Source: Solitalea koreensis (GTDB taxonomy: Bacteria; Bacteroidota; Bacteroidia; Sphingobacteriales; Sphingobacteriaceae). From it: DNA of 64,000 nt. Position 1 is the first letter of the stretch. Each line of letters starts with the position of its first letter. Both the position numbers and the translations under genes were made by a program. Shown here piece by piece: positions 26,192 to 34,796 of this stretch. The notes below the pieces were generated by a model that saw only the letters and a program-made list of their open reading frames with translations, was not told the origin of the DNA and did not search any database. The stretch covers positions 248,001 through 312,000 of the forward strand of contig NZ_FXSZ01000003.1 in NCBI RefSeq assembly GCF_900182575.1. Reading direction: 5' to 3'.

Positions 26192-27856
26192 CTATTTCTT
26201 TTTTGTAGTAATTAATATAACGCCATTTTTAGCTTTTTCGCCGTATTTAGAAATAACGTATTCCCCTTTTTTCACGACTGTAATTGACTCGATATCTGAT
26301 GGTTTTAGGGTCTTTGCCTTTAAATTATTGGCTTGAATTTCTCCGTCAATTACATATAATGCGTTTTCACTAGAAGGGAGTCCTATTGCAACCTTCTCAG
26401 AAACCTTTTCACTAGAAGGGTATGCCACTACAACCACTTCAGAAAGCTTGTTCTCCGGCTCTGTAGGTCCTCCATCTAGTCTAAATACAATGGGCAATGC
26501 AAATCGTACGTTTACAGGTTTGCCGTTTTGTTTTCCTGGAGTCCAATTCGGCATTGATTGAACGATGCGAATGGCTTCTTCATCGCAGCCGTTGCCAATT
26601 CCTCTTAAAACTTGAGGATCTTTTATGGAACCATCTTTTGCTACTACGAAGCTAACGGTAACCCTTCCCTGTGTTCCTTTCTGTTTGGCAAGTTGTGGAT
26701 ATCGAAGATTTTTACCTATATAACGACCTATTTTATCCATGCCTTCCGGGAATACAGGGTTTTGATCCACATAGTTATAAATGGAATCTATTGCTGCTGT
26801 TTCATTAATCGGGGTAGTTGTAGAATTGACTAAAGGTTTAATTTCAGCTTTTGTTTTTTCAATTTTTGTAGAATGCTTCTCTAACTCAGATGTTTTTGTT
26901 TCGGTTTTTTCAGGTGTTTCAGTTAAGACAACTTCTTTAACCGCTGTATTTAGTAACGCAGTTGCTTGATTTTCCACTTTTTTAATTTCTTTCTTGATCA
27001 CAAAGGCGGTAGACGATAAGAAGACCATTGCGGCCAAAACCGGTAATACCACGGTATATTTGACCAAACGCCATGCAGGCACATTTTTTTTATTTAGCAT
27101 CATAATTCTGTTTTTTAAGATGGTAGGGTTAAAAAATGAATGCGTTAGTTGAGGTTGTTGAGCACCGAGGGCCGAATACACCAAGGTTTCCATGTAAGTA
27201 GATACATTGGTTTGATTGCTGGCCAGCTGATCGGCTTGGTATTCATGTATGGTTTTTAAATCATGCTTCAATAAATAAATGGCAGGGTTAAACCAGCAAA
27301 TGATCTGGATTACTTCCAGAAAGATCACATCATAGCTGTGTTTTAGCTCTATGTGAGCCAGTTCGTGTTTGTAAATGCACAGATCGCAATTTTGGGGAAC
27401 GAACAAATAATGAAAAAACGAAAAGGAGGATTCATCTGATTCTATTTGCAGTTCTGAATATCCAGGATGATCAATTTTGGGAGCTGATTTGATTTTTTTT
27501 CTGAGAAACAGTATTCTTTTAATAAAGAGAATCGTTCCAGCCGTGATTCCAATAAAATAGATCCCGGTCAGTAAATTTAAAACCGAGAAACTGTCCCAAA
27601 AGCCGATGGACTTTGATGTGGTTTCAACAACAACCTCATAAAATAGGGCCACTGATTGATTGAGCTGTCTGGCTTCTTTTAAATGACCCAGATTCTCCAG
27701 TTTAATTAGAGGGATTAAGAATGCTAAAGTCACCGAGCCTAAAAGCACCCATCTGTTTGCCTTAAAGAATGCTTCTTTTTCAAGAAACAGTTTGTATAAA
27801 AGGCAGAAAACCGCCAAATACAGGTTCAATTCCAGAAAATACATCAGTGCCTTCAT
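26192..27856 (-). CDS. M56 (BlaR1-type) membrane metallopeptidase fused to TonB C-terminal and plug-like domains
   Basis: A 554-residue signalling protein. Membrane segments lie at about 5-24, 36-51, 93-113 and 262-287. The zinc protease motif HELAH is at 164-168, with a likely third ligand in HEYQAD (Glu205). After the last membrane segment and a Glu/Lys/Thr-rich linker comes a TonB C-terminal domain (about 373-460). The tail has the pattern ALYVIDGE...DIESITV...NGVILITTKK seen in plug domains of TonB-dependent receptors. Where BlaR1 has a penicillin sensor, this protein carries TonB-like modules. It overlaps blaI by four bases. Confidence 0.9.
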   Translation of the reverse strand: MKALMYFLELNLYLAVFCLLYKLFLEKEAFFKANRWVLLGSVTLAFLIPLIKLENLGHLKEARQLNQSVALFYEVVVETTSKSIGFWDSFSVLNLLTGIYFIGITAGTILFIKRILFLRKKIKSAPKIDHPGYSELQIESDESSFSFFHYLFVPQNCDLCIYKHELAHIELKHSYDVIFLEVIQIICWFNPAIYLLKHDLKTIHEYQADQLASNQTNVSTYMETLVYSALGAQQPQLTHSFFNPTILKNRIMMLNKKNVPAWRLVKYTVVLPVLAAMVFLSSTAFVIKKEIKKVENQATALLNTAVKEVVLTETPEKTETKTSELEKHSTKIEKTKAEIKPLVNSTTTPINETAAIDSIYNYVDQNPVFPEGMDKIGRYIGKNLRYPQLAKQKGTQGRVTVSFVVAKDGSIKDPQVLRGIGNGCDEEAIRIVQSMPNWTPGKQNGKPVNVRFALPIVFRLDGGPTEPENKLSEVVVVAYPSSEKVSEKVAIGLPSSENALYVIDGEIQANNLKAKTLKPSDIESITVVKKGEYVISKYGEKAKNGVILITTKKK

Positions 27857-28230
27857 TTCTGTTCGTTTTTGAATTTTTCCAAAAGCTTAATTAACTCATC
27901 GGCCTCGTTTAGTTTAAGGTTTTTCTCCTTCACAAAAAACGAAACCAGATTCTTTACCGAGTTGCCGAAATAGCCACTCATTAGTTGACTTGCGGCAAAG
28001 CTTTTATATTCTTCCTGACTAATAAGCGGATAATATTCATGCGTTTTCCCGTAGGCCGTGTAACTAATGACTCCCTTTTTCTCCAGGATGCGAATGATCG
28101 TTGAAACAGTATTATAGGCAGGTTTGGGTTCGGGTAATTGCTCGATTACATCTTTTACAAACCCTTTCTTTAAATCCCAGAGTACCTGCATAATTTGCTC
28201 TTCGGCTTTAGTAAGTTCTTTTATTTTCAT
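27853..28230 (-). CDS. blaI: BlaI/MecI/CopY-family transcriptional repressor
   Basis: A 125-residue winged-helix repressor. The N-terminal domain shows the family pattern (LTKAEEQIMQVLWDL, then AYNTVSTIIRILEKKG for the recognition helix at about 39-54), followed by the wing with YTAYGKTHEYYPL. The C-terminal helices mediate dimerisation and contain the region cleaved in the BlaI/BlaR1 pathway. The stop overlaps the start of the M56 gene (ATGA), so the two are translationally coupled. Two tandem dyads overlap its own promoter, implying autorepression. Confidence 0.93.
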   Translation of the reverse strand: MKIKELTKAEEQIMQVLWDLKKGFVKDVIEQLPEPKPAYNTVSTIIRILEKKGVISYTAYGKTHEYYPLISQEEYKSFAASQLMSGYFGNSVKNLVSFFVKEKNLKLNEADELIKLLEKFKNEQK

Positions 28231-28255
28231 TTGTTCTTTTTATTGAGGTATACTA

Positions 28256-28308
28256 AAACTATGAAATTAGTTTAATAACTAAAAATATAGTTTAAAATAA
28301 TTGTCAAA
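28256..28308 (-). promoter_or_regulatory. Tandem BlaI-type operators overlapping the blaI promoter
   Basis: Site 1 at 28256-28273 is AAACTATGAAATTAGTTT and site 2 at 28276-28293 is TAACTAAAAATATAGTTT. Both have the form AACTA-N6-TAGTT and their centres are 20 bases (two helical turns) apart. A minus-strand -7 element TATTTTTA (28280-28287) with TTG 17 bases upstream (28305-28307) overlaps site 2, so a bound repressor would block RNA polymerase. Confidence 0.7.
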
Positions 28309-28326
28309 TAAATTCTCTCAAAAATC

Positions 28327-28360
28327 AAAACGTCGAGCTGCATATACCGTTCGACGTTTT
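28327..28360 (-). terminator. Terminator after the thioredoxin-TPR gene
   Basis: A perfect 10-bp stem, AAAACGTCGA at 28327-28336 with its complement at 28351-28360, followed by T-rich sequence on the minus strand. Confidence 0.8.
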
Positions 28361-28386
28361 GTAAGGCTTGAACTAGCTTTTTAGGA

Positions 28387-29730
28387 TTACAAGGTTCCGT
28401 CCTTCATTTTTTGAATAACGTCCGGCCACTCTTTATTTTGAGGATCTAATGCATGGGCTTTTTCCTCCAAAGCAATCCCCTCTGTTTTTTTGCCCATTCT
28501 GTACAAAATTTGAGCTTTAGTGTCTATATAGTTTGGGACGTCTTTATGTAACACTAATGATTTTTCACTCCAGGTTAAACCTTCTTGTAATAGTTTTTTA
28601 TCAGCAACTTTTGCCTCAATTAATGACCATGCTGCTATATTAAGCTTACCCGCAAGGCTTTTTGAATAAGCAGTTTGATAGTATTCTTTCATTTTCGAAA
28701 AATCCTGCACTTTAGTGCTATCACGCTTTCCATCAAAAAAGGGCTGCATTACTTTGTCATATTGTTCTTTATTCTTTTGTGCTATTTTCTCAGCTGTTAT
28801 ATTCATCCCTTCCTTTGATAATTCACGCGCCGCTTCCATCAGAAGCGAAATGTTGTTCATCGCAGTGAAGTATTTAAGCTTATATTGAAGCATCATTTCT
28901 TCAAAATACGCCGGCTTATTTGGTATTCTGTTCGCATTTACCAATATTTTATTAAACAGTGCCTCATTTTTGTCTTTAATTGCCACTCTCCAGTCGGAGG
29001 TGATGGCTTGTACTAATGCATTCTCAGCAATAGGTTTAGATGGGAATTTTTCAAGGTTTGCTAATACCAATTCAAAGGCTTTACAGTCAGAAGTTGTAAG
29101 GGATTTTAAAATAGGTGGAGCAAGTTCAGCACTAACGATCTCTTCATTGGATAAGGTTGCAATTACATCATCCAGTAATTTAGGATCGGCCAATTCAAGA
29201 GCAGCTTTCCTTTTTAACAGGGTAGTTAAAAATTCTTTCTCTCTTTTTCCGTCAGCATATTCTTTTTCCAATTGCGAAAGTGTTATCGGATTTTTAGTTT
29301 CTTCTATCGCTCGATCCGCTAAGTCTAAAAATGGCTTAGGGTCAGGGTTATATCCTGCTCCTCTGTAAACCAATTCTTCGTCAGCTTTAACATATAAAAA
29401 GGTTGGATAGGCCCGAACCGCGTATTTTTTGGCCAATTCTTTGCCTTCTCCTTTTTCAGCATCAATGCTATAATTGATAAAAGCTGCGTTGTATTTATCT
29501 CCTACTTCTTTTTTAGGAAAAATTTCTTTAGCCATCATTTTACAAGGTCCGCACCAGGTGGTGTACACATCGATAAAGATTGGTTTGCCCGTTTCCTTCG
29601 ATTTTGCTAATGCCTGCGACCAGGTGCCTTCAAAAAATTGAATGCCCTCTTTTGATGCTGGCGCTTCCTGAGCATAAGCAGATGAAAGGCAACCCAGAAT
29701 GGCTACAAAAAGTACTACTGTTTTTTTCAT
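28387..29730 (-). CDS. Secreted thioredoxin-fold protein with C-terminal TPR-like repeats
   Basis: A 447-residue exported protein with signal peptide 1-20 (ending AYAQ). The thioredoxin-like domain covers about 28-145 with the redox motif WCGPC at 59-63 and the cis-proline context AYPTFLY near 117. The remaining 300 residues are helical, with TPR-like patterns towards the end (about 355-440). It probably acts as a periplasmic thiol oxidoreductase or chaperone. A single BlaI-type operator lies upstream of its start, linking it to the neighbouring blaI-M56 pair. Confidence 0.88.
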   Translation of the reverse strand: MKKTVVLFVAILGCLSSAYAQEAPASKEGIQFFEGTWSQALAKSKETGKPIFIDVYTTWCGPCKMMAKEIFPKKEVGDKYNAAFINYSIDAEKGEGKELAKKYAVRAYPTFLYVKADEELVYRGAGYNPDPKPFLDLADRAIEETKNPITLSQLEKEYADGKREKEFLTTLLKRKAALELADPKLLDDVIATLSNEEIVSAELAPPILKSLTTSDCKAFELVLANLEKFPSKPIAENALVQAITSDWRVAIKDKNEALFNKILVNANRIPNKPAYFEEMMLQYKLKYFTAMNNISLLMEAARELSKEGMNITAEKIAQKNKEQYDKVMQPFFDGKRDSTKVQDFSKMKEYYQTAYSKSLAGKLNIAAWSLIEAKVADKKLLQEGLTWSEKSLVLHKDVPNYIDTKAQILYRMGKKTEGIALEEKAHALDPQNKEWPDVIQKMKDGTL

Positions 29731-29792
29731 AGTGGTTAACTGTTTAGGGAAAATGAATGTTCTATTAAGTTAGGATTTTGAAATAGCTTTTA

Positions 29793-29810
29793 CAACTAAA
29801 TGTTTAGTTG
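29793..29810 (-). promoter_or_regulatory. BlaI-type operator upstream of the thioredoxin-TPR gene
   Basis: CAACTAAATGTTTAGTTG is a perfect 18-bp palindrome with the AACTA-N6-TAGTT form of the two blaI sites. Its outer TTG, read on the minus strand, could be the -33 element of a weak promoter whose -7 (TAACTTAA) lies at 29765-29772 with 20-base spacing. Confidence 0.65.
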
Positions 29811-29893
29811 AAGATAATTTTTCTATAAATGAACTTCCCTGCAAAGATGATAGATGGTCAAATTCTTATATTGTAATCTCCAAATTATGCAGT

Positions 29894-31255
29894 ATGAAAA
29901 GAATAGTGCTCTCTTTAGTGATGATTTCATGTTCAATATCTATCGTTTTTGCCCAAACAGTCATTATCAATCGTGATCCTCGTATTGAAAACCTGGTAAA
30001 AGCACTATCTGTTGATAATCTTCGCTTTAATGTAAACCAGCTAGTTTCGTTTGGAACACGACATACCTTAAGTGACACGATTTCGAATCAAAGAGGGATT
30101 GGAGCAGCCCGAAGGTGGATTTTTTCAGAGATGAGCAAGTATTCAATAGAATCGGGAGGAAGGCTAAAAGTTGAATACGATAGTTTCATGCTTGAGCCGG
30201 ATGGGAAAAGAGTGCCCAAAACGGTAGAGTTGAAAAATGTGGTGGCAACCCTTCCCGGCGTTGACCCCAAAGACAATCGGGTTTTCGTTGTTAGCGGTCA
30301 CTTTGATTCGCGGGCTTCGGATGTTAATAATTCTACAATTACAGCTCCTGGAGCGAATGATGATGCATCGGGTACAGCAACGGTAATGGAACTTGCCCGT
30401 GTAATGAGTAAAGAACGATTTAGTGCTACGGTCATTTTTGCATGTGTTGCCGGAGAAGAACAAGGTTTATATGGATCAACCCATCTTGCCAAAATAGCCT
30501 CCGATAAAAAATGGAATGTGCAAGGCATGATTACCAACGATATTGTGGGCAATAGCTATGGCAATGAAACTGATTTAAAAGACAATCAGAAATTGCGCGT
30601 ATTTAGCGAGGGCGTTCCGGTTGTTGAAACAGCTGCCTTGGCCACGCAAAGGCAGTCGGTTGGAGGCGAAAATGATAGTCCTGCACGGCAATTTGCACGT
30701 TACATTAAAGAAATAGGGGAACGCTATGTTGAAAATTTGGAGGTAAAACTGATCTATCGCCGTGATCGTTATTTACGGGGCGGAGACCATATCCCGTTTA
30801 GTAATGCAGGCTTTACGGCTGTTCGAATAACGGAAATGAATGAGAACTTTGATCGCCAGCATCAGGATATTCGAGCCGAAAATGGCAGAGCGTATGGAGA
30901 TTTGCCTGAATTTGTAGATTATAACTACCTCCAAAAAGTAACAGCGGTGAATCTGGCCACCTTGGCAAATTTGGCAATGGCGCCACAAGAACCTAAAAAC
31001 GTAGGCATTCTTACTAAACAACTTACTAATGCTACGACTTTAACCTGGGAAGCTCCGGAAGGAATAAAACCCAAGGGATATTATATGTTAGTACGGGAAA
31101 CCACCAGTCCGTTTTGGGAAAAGAAGATTTTTGTAGCGGGAAGCTTAACTCAGTTTACCTTGCCGGTTTCTAAAGACAATTATTTTTTCGCAGTGCAGTC
31201 AGTAGATGAAGCTGGTCATGAGAGTTTGCCCATTTTTCCTAAACCAATAAAATAA
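29894..31255 (+). CDS. Secreted M28-family peptidase with C-terminal fibronectin-III-like domain
   Basis: A 453-residue metallopeptidase with signal peptide 1-20. Zinc and catalytic residues: His136 (SGHFDSR), Asp156/Asp157 (ANDDASG), Glu188/Glu189 (GEEQGLYG), Asp216 (TNDIVG) and His299 (GGDHIPF). Residues from about 358 resemble a fibronectin type III fold (ATTLTWEAPEG, GYYMLVRET, YFFAVQSVDEAG), often found in secreted Bacteroidota enzymes. It belongs to the same family as the peptidase at 23919 but a different subgroup. It converges on the GIN-domain gene with a palindrome between them. Confidence 0.9.
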   Translation: MKRIVLSLVMISCSISIVFAQTVIINRDPRIENLVKALSVDNLRFNVNQLVSFGTRHTLSDTISNQRGIGAARRWIFSEMSKYSIESGGRLKVEYDSFMLEPDGKRVPKTVELKNVVATLPGVDPKDNRVFVVSGHFDSRASDVNNSTITAPGANDDASGTATVMELARVMSKERFSATVIFACVAGEEQGLYGSTHLAKIASDKKWNVQGMITNDIVGNSYGNETDLKDNQKLRVFSEGVPVVETAALATQRQSVGGENDSPARQFARYIKEIGERYVENLEVKLIYRRDRYLRGGDHIPFSNAGFTAVRITEMNENFDRQHQDIRAENGRAYGDLPEFVDYNYLQKVTAVNLATLANLAMAPQEPKNVGILTKQLTNATTLTWEAPEGIKPKGYYMLVRETTSPFWEKKIFVAGSLTQFTLPVSKDNYFFAVQSVDEAGHESLPIFPKPIK

Positions 31256-31258
31256 ATA

Positions 31259-31330
31259 AACTCAGCGAACTCAGTGTTTTCGCGTGAAATATTGTTACAC
31301 ATAGAGGCGCTGAGTTCGCTGAGGAAAAAA
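31259..31330. repeat. Nonanucleotide-periodic palindrome between convergent genes
   Basis: Sixteen-base arms at 31261-31276 and 31308-31323 are complementary at 15 of 16 positions. Each arm is itself a 9-nt repeat: AACTCAGCG at 31259 then AACTCAGTG at 31268, and complementary AGTTCGCTG at 31313. It may act as a bidirectional transcription end point. Confidence 0.75.
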
Positions 31331-31352
31331 GTGTCCTATTAATCTTTGTTCT

Positions 31353-32114
31353 TTAGTCTTTAGAAACTTCGCCGCCGCTTGATTCTTCCTTGCTAACACT
31401 AGGGTTGCCGTGATAAGAAATATCGCCGCCGCTGCTAGCTACGGCTTTTAATTGCTTGCTTACACTCACGCTTATGTTTGATCCGCTGCTGGCCTGCGCT
31501 TCGCAAACTTCGGTCATAAGTTTATTTGCCTCAATGTCGCTGCCACTCGATGATTTAAGATGCGCAACTTTTGCACTTCCGGTTATGGTAGCATCTGAGC
31601 CACTGCTGCTTTCAAATGAAAATTCATTGACTTCAATATTTAAAGTAAGATCAGAGCCCGAACTTGCTTTTGCGCTAAATTTATCGGCCTTAATTTTAGT
31701 CAGGGTTTTTACATCCGAGCCACTACTTGCCGTAAGGGAATTAAGGGTTTTCGCAGTTACATGTACTTCCGTAGTATGACTCTTTCCTGAAAATAAACCG
31801 TTCCAATTGCTTTCCATGTAAATTTCGAGCACACCGTTTTTTACTTCGGTTCTTAAATGCTTCATCGTTTCCGCATCGGCTTTCACTTCAACGCGCTCTG
31901 TAGTTCCTTGGCTAATAAAAACGTCAATTCCATTGCTTGATTTAATACCTGTAAAGCCCGAAACATTACGGATTTCAGTATCCGGGATAGCTTTTTTTTC
32001 CGTTGTGGCTTTTGCAGATTTGTTAGTTGTTAATTCTGTCTGAGTGAAAGAAATTAATGAAAAACCGACAATGGCAGTTGTTGTAATTAGGGCTATTTTA
32101 TTTAATGGTTTCAT
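31353..32114 (-). CDS. GIN-domain (DUF2807) secreted protein
   Basis: A 253-residue exported protein with a hydrophobic N-terminus (about 7-25). Residues 50-245 form the head-GIN domain, a right-handed beta-helix-like fold known from putative adhesins. The motif SSGSD or SSGGD recurs about every 19-20 residues (seven times or more from about 130 onward), as expected for successive coils. The start FTGIKSSNGIDVFISQG is typical. Its role is unknown; cell-surface location is an inference. Confidence 0.87.
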   Translation of the reverse strand: MKPLNKIALITTTAIVGFSLISFTQTELTTNKSAKATTEKKAIPDTEIRNVSGFTGIKSSNGIDVFISQGTTERVEVKADAETMKHLRTEVKNGVLEIYMESNWNGLFSGKSHTTEVHVTAKTLNSLTASSGSDVKTLTKIKADKFSAKASSGSDLTLNIEVNEFSFESSSGSDATITGSAKVAHLKSSSGSDIEANKLMTEVCEAQASSGSNISVSVSKQLKAVASSGGDISYHGNPSVSKEESSGGEVSKD

Positions 32115-32191
32115 ATAGTTGATTGATTTTATTGAGTATATGACGTGCCTAAAAACGAAAATGTTGCACCTGAATGAAAATAAATTAAGAA

Positions 32192-33928
32192 TTACAATCT
32201 TGAGCTTTGTAGTTTAATATCAGCGCGTTCAAAAGCTTTATGGTAACGAGTAAGGGTTTTCGCTGCCTCCGTTTTCTTTCCTTGTTTTTGCTCAGCTAAA
32301 TATAAACCGTATAATGCCCAGCCGTTTTCAGGATACATTTTTAGGTCTTCATGGTAAGCATTGGCTGCGTCAGTGAACTTTCCAGCTTCGATTAAAACGG
32401 CTCCTAATACTTCACGAACTGGTTGATGCCAGTCGGCAGGTTCCTGATAGGTTAATGCATCTTCTAACTCAACTGCTTTTTTAAGATCAGAGATTGCTTT
32501 ACTATAATTACCTTTCCTTGCTTCTATTTCTCCGCTTAATACATTACGGGCAATCTCAAGAACCGTTTGAGCATCATTTTTAAAGAATATTTTAAACTCC
32601 TTCAGCTTGCCGTCAACGAGCACATCGTCAAGTTCATTTAATTCCTTTATTGCCATTTCCATTTGGTTTTTTCTCACGTAGGCAATTCCGCGGGCATAAC
32701 GAAAAGTGCCAACTGAATATTTTAATGTATCTTCTGGCATCGGTTCTTTTAATACGTCATCCCAGAGGCCAAAGCGGGTCATGGTTAAGATGGGCATATG
32801 GTAAAAACTTTGCAGTGCTTGGGTGAATATAGGGTCATTTAGCATGGTTTTATCCACCTTTTCGGCCAGTAGTCGCGAAGCTTTAAGTGCAGTTTGACTT
32901 CTTCCTTCAAATGTGCTCGAGGCAACTAAAAAATGAATATTGTGCGGATAATACGCTAAGGGATAAGCGCCTTGTGTTTTGCAAAGTTCAAAGTACTTTT
33001 CATCCGCTTTAATAGCTGCTTCATTGGCATTGCTTCCATCATGATAACGACCTGTTCTGATATAAACATGCGAAGGCATATGAACTAAATGTCCGGCGCC
33101 AGGAAGCATCGTTAAAAGTCTGTCTGCTGCCGGAATTGCTCTGGCTGGGTCATATGAAGCCTCTACAGCATGAATATAGAGATGATTTGCGCCGACATGA
33201 TTAATGTCTTTAGATAATACGTTTTCAATCTGTGCTACTATTTCAGGAGCCCAAGGTTTTGGCTGCCCCTCCTTGGTCCAATAATCCCAAGGATGTAAGT
33301 CCATTAACGATTCAGCATATAATGTAGCTGCATCTAAGTCATTGGGATAGATCTTTGCAACTTCTTTCATTGCATCAGAGTAGGCCTGGTCCAGTTGCGT
33401 GCGATCTTCCGGAGGATTTTGGATATAGCGTTTAGAAAGCGCCATAATATATGATTGTTCCCGCACGGTTGCCTTATCTTTTAAATCCACCGCTTTTTGG
33501 ACATTTTCATAAACTACTTTTGAATCAGCCGGATCCATTGGGGAATTAATGTTCGGACCTAAGCAGAGTGCTTGTCCCCAATAGGCCATGGCACAGTCAG
33601 AATCTATTTTGGCCGCTTCACGAAACGAACGATAGGCTTCGGCGTGATTAAAACCATAATAAAGTGCGAGCCCTTGGTCAATGTAGCGTTGTGCATCTTT
33701 TGAATTTGTTGTTACCTTGAATTGGTAATTGCCTAAGCCGGGAAGAATTGGGGCAGGGCCGTCAATTGAATCAATTATGGCTACCAGTTTGCCCATGTTC
33801 ACATTGACGCACAGTGGGATGTTAAACGAGGTGCCATAATTCTCTTTTGACTTTTTTTGTTCAATGTAATCCTGAATAAATAAAGTAGGTGTAAAGAAAG
33901 CCAGAAAAAACAGAGAGCGAGTTTTCAT
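32192..33928 (-). CDS. Tetratricopeptide-repeat protein
   Basis: A 578-residue protein with a short hydrophobic N-terminus (about 4-18) that may be a signal sequence. TPR units are visible at about 85-120 (ALYYGFNHAEAYRSFREAAKID pattern) and at about 470-560, including AISDLKKAVELEDA and GWALYGLYLAEQKQGK. Related proteins occur as secreted or periplasmic TPR proteins of unknown function. It stands between the GIN-domain gene and plsC, separated from both by gaps of 77 and 110 bases. Confidence 0.78.
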   Translation of the reverse strand: MKTRSLFFLAFFTPTLFIQDYIEQKKSKENYGTSFNIPLCVNVNMGKLVAIIDSIDGPAPILPGLGNYQFKVTTNSKDAQRYIDQGLALYYGFNHAEAYRSFREAAKIDSDCAMAYWGQALCLGPNINSPMDPADSKVVYENVQKAVDLKDKATVREQSYIMALSKRYIQNPPEDRTQLDQAYSDAMKEVAKIYPNDLDAATLYAESLMDLHPWDYWTKEGQPKPWAPEIVAQIENVLSKDINHVGANHLYIHAVEASYDPARAIPAADRLLTMLPGAGHLVHMPSHVYIRTGRYHDGSNANEAAIKADEKYFELCKTQGAYPLAYYPHNIHFLVASSTFEGRSQTALKASRLLAEKVDKTMLNDPIFTQALQSFYHMPILTMTRFGLWDDVLKEPMPEDTLKYSVGTFRYARGIAYVRKNQMEMAIKELNELDDVLVDGKLKEFKIFFKNDAQTVLEIARNVLSGEIEARKGNYSKAISDLKKAVELEDALTYQEPADWHQPVREVLGAVLIEAGKFTDAANAYHEDLKMYPENGWALYGLYLAEQKQGKKTEAAKTLTRYHKAFERADIKLQSSRL

Positions 33929-34038
33929 GATTTGTAGTTAAATATTTACAAAGAGAATGATCTTAATAAATTTACTACAAATCATAATAAGCTGAAAATT
34001 AATAGTCTACAACTATAAAGTTGGGTTGCGAGAGAAGA

Positions 34039-34788
34039 CTATTTGAGCTTGTTTAGAAGATCATATTCTTTTCGGATACTGTTTTCAGCCAGTTCGATAA
34101 CCTCGTCGGGCGTTTTGCCTTTAGGTTCTATTGCAGGAAGGATATTCCAGCTTAATTTTTCTCCAAAACCTAACGGAAATGTGCCATAACGGTGAAGTTT
34201 CCAACTGTCATGAATATAAATGGGCACCACTAATGCATTGGGTGCTTTTTTGAGTAACACATTAATTCCTCCTGGTTTAAAAGGTTTCATTATTCCATCA
34301 CGAGAGCGTGTGCCTTCCGGGAAGATTACTGCAGAATAGTTATTTTCTTCAATCAATTTACCTAGACGCGCAATTTCTGTAATTGCTTGTTTTGCATCTT
34401 TACGATCAATTAAAGCCGCTCCACTATGTTTAAGGTTATATGAAATACTTGGAACACCTTTCCCCAATTCAATTTTTGAAACAAATTTTGGTGTGAATTT
34501 ACGCAAATACCAAATAATTCCTGGAATATCTAAGGTATGTCCATGGTTGGCAATAAAAATAATGGGACGATTAGTTGGGAGCTCTTCTGAAAAATGCATC
34601 CTTACACTTGAGCCCAGAATATAGGGAGTGTGAATCAAAAAGAAATTAAGTGCATCAACTGAAATTTTGTGGGCTTTTTTGCCAAAAACATTTAAAGCGA
34701 TTACCTGTATGACATGAAACAGGCATAAAAGAATTGCCCAGACCAGAAAATAAATTGGTGTAAAGATGTAAGCGAGTAATTTTTTCAT
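34039..34788 (-). CDS. plsC: 1-acyl-sn-glycerol-3-phosphate acyltransferase
   Basis: Membrane-bound acyltransferase that makes phosphatidic acid, or a related lysophospholipid acyltransferase. A membrane segment spans about 10-34. The catalytic Hx4D motif is His82-Asp87 (NHGHTLD) and the substrate-binding motif FPEGTRS is at 156-162. Length 249 residues is normal. It lies eight bases downstream of the NUDIX gene and is probably cotranscribed with it. Confidence 0.9.
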   Translation of the reverse strand: MKKLLAYIFTPIYFLVWAILLCLFHVIQVIALNVFGKKAHKISVDALNFFLIHTPYILGSSVRMHFSEELPTNRPIIFIANHGHTLDIPGIIWYLRKFTPKFVSKIELGKGVPSISYNLKHSGAALIDRKDAKQAITEIARLGKLIEENNYSAVIFPEGTRSRDGIMKPFKPGGINVLLKKAPNALVVPIYIHDSWKLHRYGTFPLGFGEKLSWNILPAIEPKGKTPDEVIELAENSIRKEYDLLNKLK

Positions 34789-34796
34789 TTATTTAT

